64,000 nucleotides of DNA from Bdellovibrionales bacterium RIFOXYD12_FULL_39_22 (GTDB taxonomy: Bacteria; Bdellovibrionota; Bacteriovoracia; Bacteriovoracales; Bacteriovoracaceae): assembly GCA_001770205.1 (NCBI GenBank), contig MEQL01000052.1, forward strand, positions 31,935 through 95,934, written 5' to 3'. The position numbers were made by a program, and so were the translations under genes. The notes under the pieces are model-generated. The model was not told where the DNA came from, searched no databases, and saw only the letters and a list, made by a program, of their open reading frames with translations. Shown here piece after piece: positions 61,855 to 64,000 of this stretch (position 1 is its first letter; each line of letters begins with the position of its first letter).

Positions 61855-63738
61855 ATGAAATTACTTTTCGTACTTACTGCATTCTTATTAATCGGCATGA
61901 TTAGCTGCAAAGTATCCCTCACTAAGGTGGAGGAAATTTCTACGAACGAGCCAAATATCTCTCCCGGGCCAAACATTAACGACATCAACGATATTGATAA
62001 CTCCGACAACGTTGATAATATTGACAGTATTGATGGTGCTTTCATAGATCGTGACTTCATAGATGCAATGAATACCGCCTGCCCTGGAATTTATAATGAA
62101 ATTGGGGATATCTCATATAAATATGGAGCAACCATTATCTCTCCACTTCCTCAGGCCAAAATTGCGTCTAACACTCTAGATGTATCGGGAACATGCTTTC
62201 CAGGAACCACTGTTTATTTAAAAGTTCTTGCCAGTCCAGCTTTTAATGCTGAAATTTTATGTAGTCCCTCTGGAACTTTTCAAGTGACAACCACTGAACT
62301 AGTCGGTATGTCCGTTTGGAACTCTTTGGCAAATATTGTTCAACTTACCGTTACCTTGGCCACCTCCCCTACCGACTATGCTCAAATAGGAAGTCGTTAT
62401 ATAGTCATTAACAGCAACAATAATTCTGAAATATTCAAAATTTCTACGGCCGCTGAGTTTGTGGCCCTCTTCAATTCTAAACCAGCGGCAAGCTTAGTTT
62501 TAACAGGCAATCTGGATTTTTCAAGTTTAGGTCCCATTAAATTGGGAAATGGTTTTAGTGGTACTATTGATGGGAACGGTTTTGAAATACGGAATGCAAT
62601 AATAGAGAAATCCCCAGCTATTTTCGCTGGTACCATAAAAAATCTAAAAATCAAAAACGTAAAAAAAATTACAGATCCAGACTCCCTTCAATACTCCGCC
62701 ATCTTTGGACATGAATGTATGGGGGCCAGGTTCATTAACCTAGAGGCTGATTCTGTTGAATCTACAGGAGAAAATTTTACTGGAATTTTCTGTGGTAATG
62801 CGGAGGATACTTCCTTCCAAAAAATTAAAATCAGTAATAGCAAAGTTAGCGGCTTAACTTTTTCTGGAACTCTTGCCGGAAACATGAGAAGAGTTATTGT
62901 TGAATCTGTTTCAATAACCGCAGGATCCGTTGCTAGCATTTCTACTCACGTTGGTGGAATTGCTGGCAACATAGAGCACTCATGCTTGAAGGCCAATTCC
63001 TACTCCGGCCTTGTAATAGGAGGAAGCCTGGTCGGTACTTTGGCAGGTGCCGTAACCGGTAAGGCCGAAATCAAAACTGGCCTGCCTTACGTGAAAAATT
63101 ATTCTCAAGACGTTTTATCAAACAAAATAATATCGGAAAAAACCAAAGAGGAATTTATCACACGCATCATCGATTTTGAAGGAGACGGAACCGTAGTTGT
63201 CGGATCAAATTCGGGAGGTGGGATTGTTGGCGAGTCTAATTTTGCATCATTTGAAAACATATCATTTAGCGGAGTATTGAGGCATTATAACAATAATGAG
63301 GATCGCGATAAATTAACTTTTGATCCTGGGCCGCTGATCAGCGAGGTGTTGTGCTCATCTGGTGGCGCCTTTGGCTCTTTATCACGTAGCAGGGTTGATA
63401 ACGCCAAGATCACTATCAACCTAATGGCACATGGTGGAAGCGGAGGATTCATGGCAAATAGTTTTAACTCCCACATCTTTAACGTAAATGTTTCATTAAC
63501 TCCGACGGTGCTTATATACAGCGGGCCACTCATTGTTTCATGTTTGAGTAATCATCTTGCTGGCTTTGCAAGTAAAATACTTCCGATTGGACTAGATGGA
63601 ACTAATAGTTACTTATGGGACATTGTGCCTGGGGGATCGACCATTCAATCATGTCAGACGAATGTTACTCCTGAAGTTGATGCATTTGTCGCTTCTCCAT
63701 ATGGTGGAGACAATATTATACAAGACTGGATACCGTAA
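61855..63738 (+). CDS. Lipoprotein with beta-helix / GLUG-like repeats
   Basis: 627 aa. Lipobox MISC at Cys18, then an Asp/Asn/Ile-rich linker (INDINDIDNSDNVDNIDS). A short beta domain (about 80-180) precedes a right-handed beta-helix-like region with repeated G-x-I-x-G..I-x-N patterns (LVLTGNLDFSSLGPIKLGNG, FAGTIKNLKIKNVKK, GGIAGNIEHS, VGSNSGGGIVGESNFAS), as in GLUG-motif adhesins. Surface-exposed adhesin or carbohydrate-interacting role is likely. Confidence 0.65.
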   Translation: MKLLFVLTAFLLIGMISCKVSLTKVEEISTNEPNISPGPNINDINDIDNSDNVDNIDSIDGAFIDRDFIDAMNTACPGIYNEIGDISYKYGATIISPLPQAKIASNTLDVSGTCFPGTTVYLKVLASPAFNAEILCSPSGTFQVTTTELVGMSVWNSLANIVQLTVTLATSPTDYAQIGSRYIVINSNNNSEIFKISTAAEFVALFNSKPAASLVLTGNLDFSSLGPIKLGNGFSGTIDGNGFEIRNAIIEKSPAIFAGTIKNLKIKNVKKITDPDSLQYSAIFGHECMGARFINLEADSVESTGENFTGIFCGNAEDTSFQKIKISNSKVSGLTFSGTLAGNMRRVIVESVSITAGSVASISTHVGGIAGNIEHSCLKANSYSGLVIGGSLVGTLAGAVTGKAEIKTGLPYVKNYSQDVLSNKIISEKTKEEFITRIIDFEGDGTVVVGSNSGGGIVGESNFASFENISFSGVLRHYNNNEDRDKLTFDPGPLISEVLCSSGGAFGSLSRSRVDNAKITINLMAHGGSGGFMANSFNSHIFNVNVSLTPTVLIYSGPLIVSCLSNHLAGFASKILPIGLDGTNSYLWDIVPGGSTIQSCQTNVTPEVDAFVASPYGGDNIIQDWIP

Positions 63739-63842
63739 CTAAATTGTAAATTGCATGACACGACGTATATTCTCTCTCAAAACGCTCTTTGTTTCTTTCA
63801 AGGACAACTTTTTTCTTTGCTGCCTGTTACAAAAAAATATTG

Positions 63843-63947
63843 ATGTGTAGGCATTTCACTGGAATCGATATAGCTAAGTTTAATTTTGGTATTGCTCCAC
63901 TATTAGTCCGTCAAGGAAAAATTAAACTCAGAGATTTTTTGACGTAA
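63843..63947 (+). pseudogene. N-terminal remnant of an IS110-family-like transposase
   Basis: 34-codon frame starting ATG 63843. FTGIDIAKFNFGIA matches the N-terminal G-I-D-x-(S/A)-K motif with the first catalytic Asp of IS110 transposases (for example Y-x-G-I-D-V-S-K-D). It stops early (TAA at 63945) and no continuing frame is evident in the 50 bases left. The rest of 63739-64000 shows no other gene. Confidence 0.45.
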
Positions 63948-64000
63948 ACAAATCTGTAAGGCTTTCACAGCAGTCAGTGATTTAGTCTGATTTATCTGCC

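Overview
The window reads as chromosome of a low-GC (roughly 40 %) Gram-negative bacterium. Most intergenic gaps are short, Shine-Dalgarno sites are of the GGAG type, and there is an unusual number of small lipoproteins with canonical Sec/lipobox N-termini. The gene content (reduced Tad pilus locus, REC/HD-GYP-like and CheX-REC proteins, FN3-like and beta-propeller lipoproteins, FtsH next to TilS) fits the Bdellovibrionota (Bacteriovorax/Halobacteriovorax-like lineages) best. That placement is inference from gene content, not from a marker-gene comparison. The tetranucleotide GGCC is strikingly over-represented throughout, in every gene group I looked at, so I see no obviously foreign island; the only mobile-element trace is a short IS110-like transposase remnant at the right edge.

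Layout. 1-4.6 kb: cell-envelope genes (cut secreted protein, FecR-domain protein, small secreted basic protein, membrane-anchored protein plus PAP2 phosphatase, lipoprotein). 4.7-10.8 kb: tRNA acp3U transferase (DTW), SthA transhydrogenase, U32/RlhA-like rRNA hydroxylase, mannose-1-phosphate guanylyltransferase and a SPOR protein. 10.9-15.7 kb: a compact Tad/Flp operon behind a good sigma-54 promoter match, with pilin, several small pseudopilin-like or membrane proteins, a secretin and a CpaF-type ATPase, but no TadB/TadC, prepilin peptidase or CpaB visible. 15.7-18.1 kb: two signalling proteins. 18.2-27 kb: M28 aminopeptidase, lipoprotein, RsmJ, a GcvPA-GcvPB fusion, a CPA2-type antiporter and a multi-pass membrane protein behind tandem operator-like palindromes.

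27-29.7 kb holds a large secreted or membrane-targeted protein with C-terminal HEAT repeats. Its reading frame is split by a -1 shift at an A6 run, the clearest genetic oddity here. 29.7-34.7 kb: exported trypsin-like protease, VOC-like protein, FtsH, TilS and a CAT-anticodon tRNA with its own promoter. 34.7-38.4 kb: three lipoproteins (two FN3-like, one beta-propeller). 38.4-46 kb: UDP-glucuronate decarboxylase-like SDR, EamA transporter, TrmFO, NadE, ArgS and an ArsC-fold protein without cysteine. 46-48.6 kb: a GH43-like lipoprotein with a perfect 4 x 30 bp Thr/Pro repeat.

48.6-55.4 kb (minus strand): a complete branched-chain amino-acid ABC transporter (LivK-H-M-G-F), headed by an ADP-forming acyl-CoA synthetase-like protein. 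55.5-64 kb: an APC permease with a probable leaderless promoter, DsbA-like lipoprotein plus DUF362 ferredoxin protein, divergent LysR regulator and exported DJ-1/PfpI protein around two palindromes, a nucleotidyltransferase/small-protein pair, a beta-helix-like lipoprotein and the transposase remnant.

Five RNA-maturation enzymes (DTW/TapT, U32/RlhA-like, RsmJ, TilS, TrmFO) lie in this one window. The most interesting candidates for new biology are the frame-split HEAT protein, the stripped-down sigma-54 Tad operon, the GGCC signature and the nucleotidyltransferase pair.
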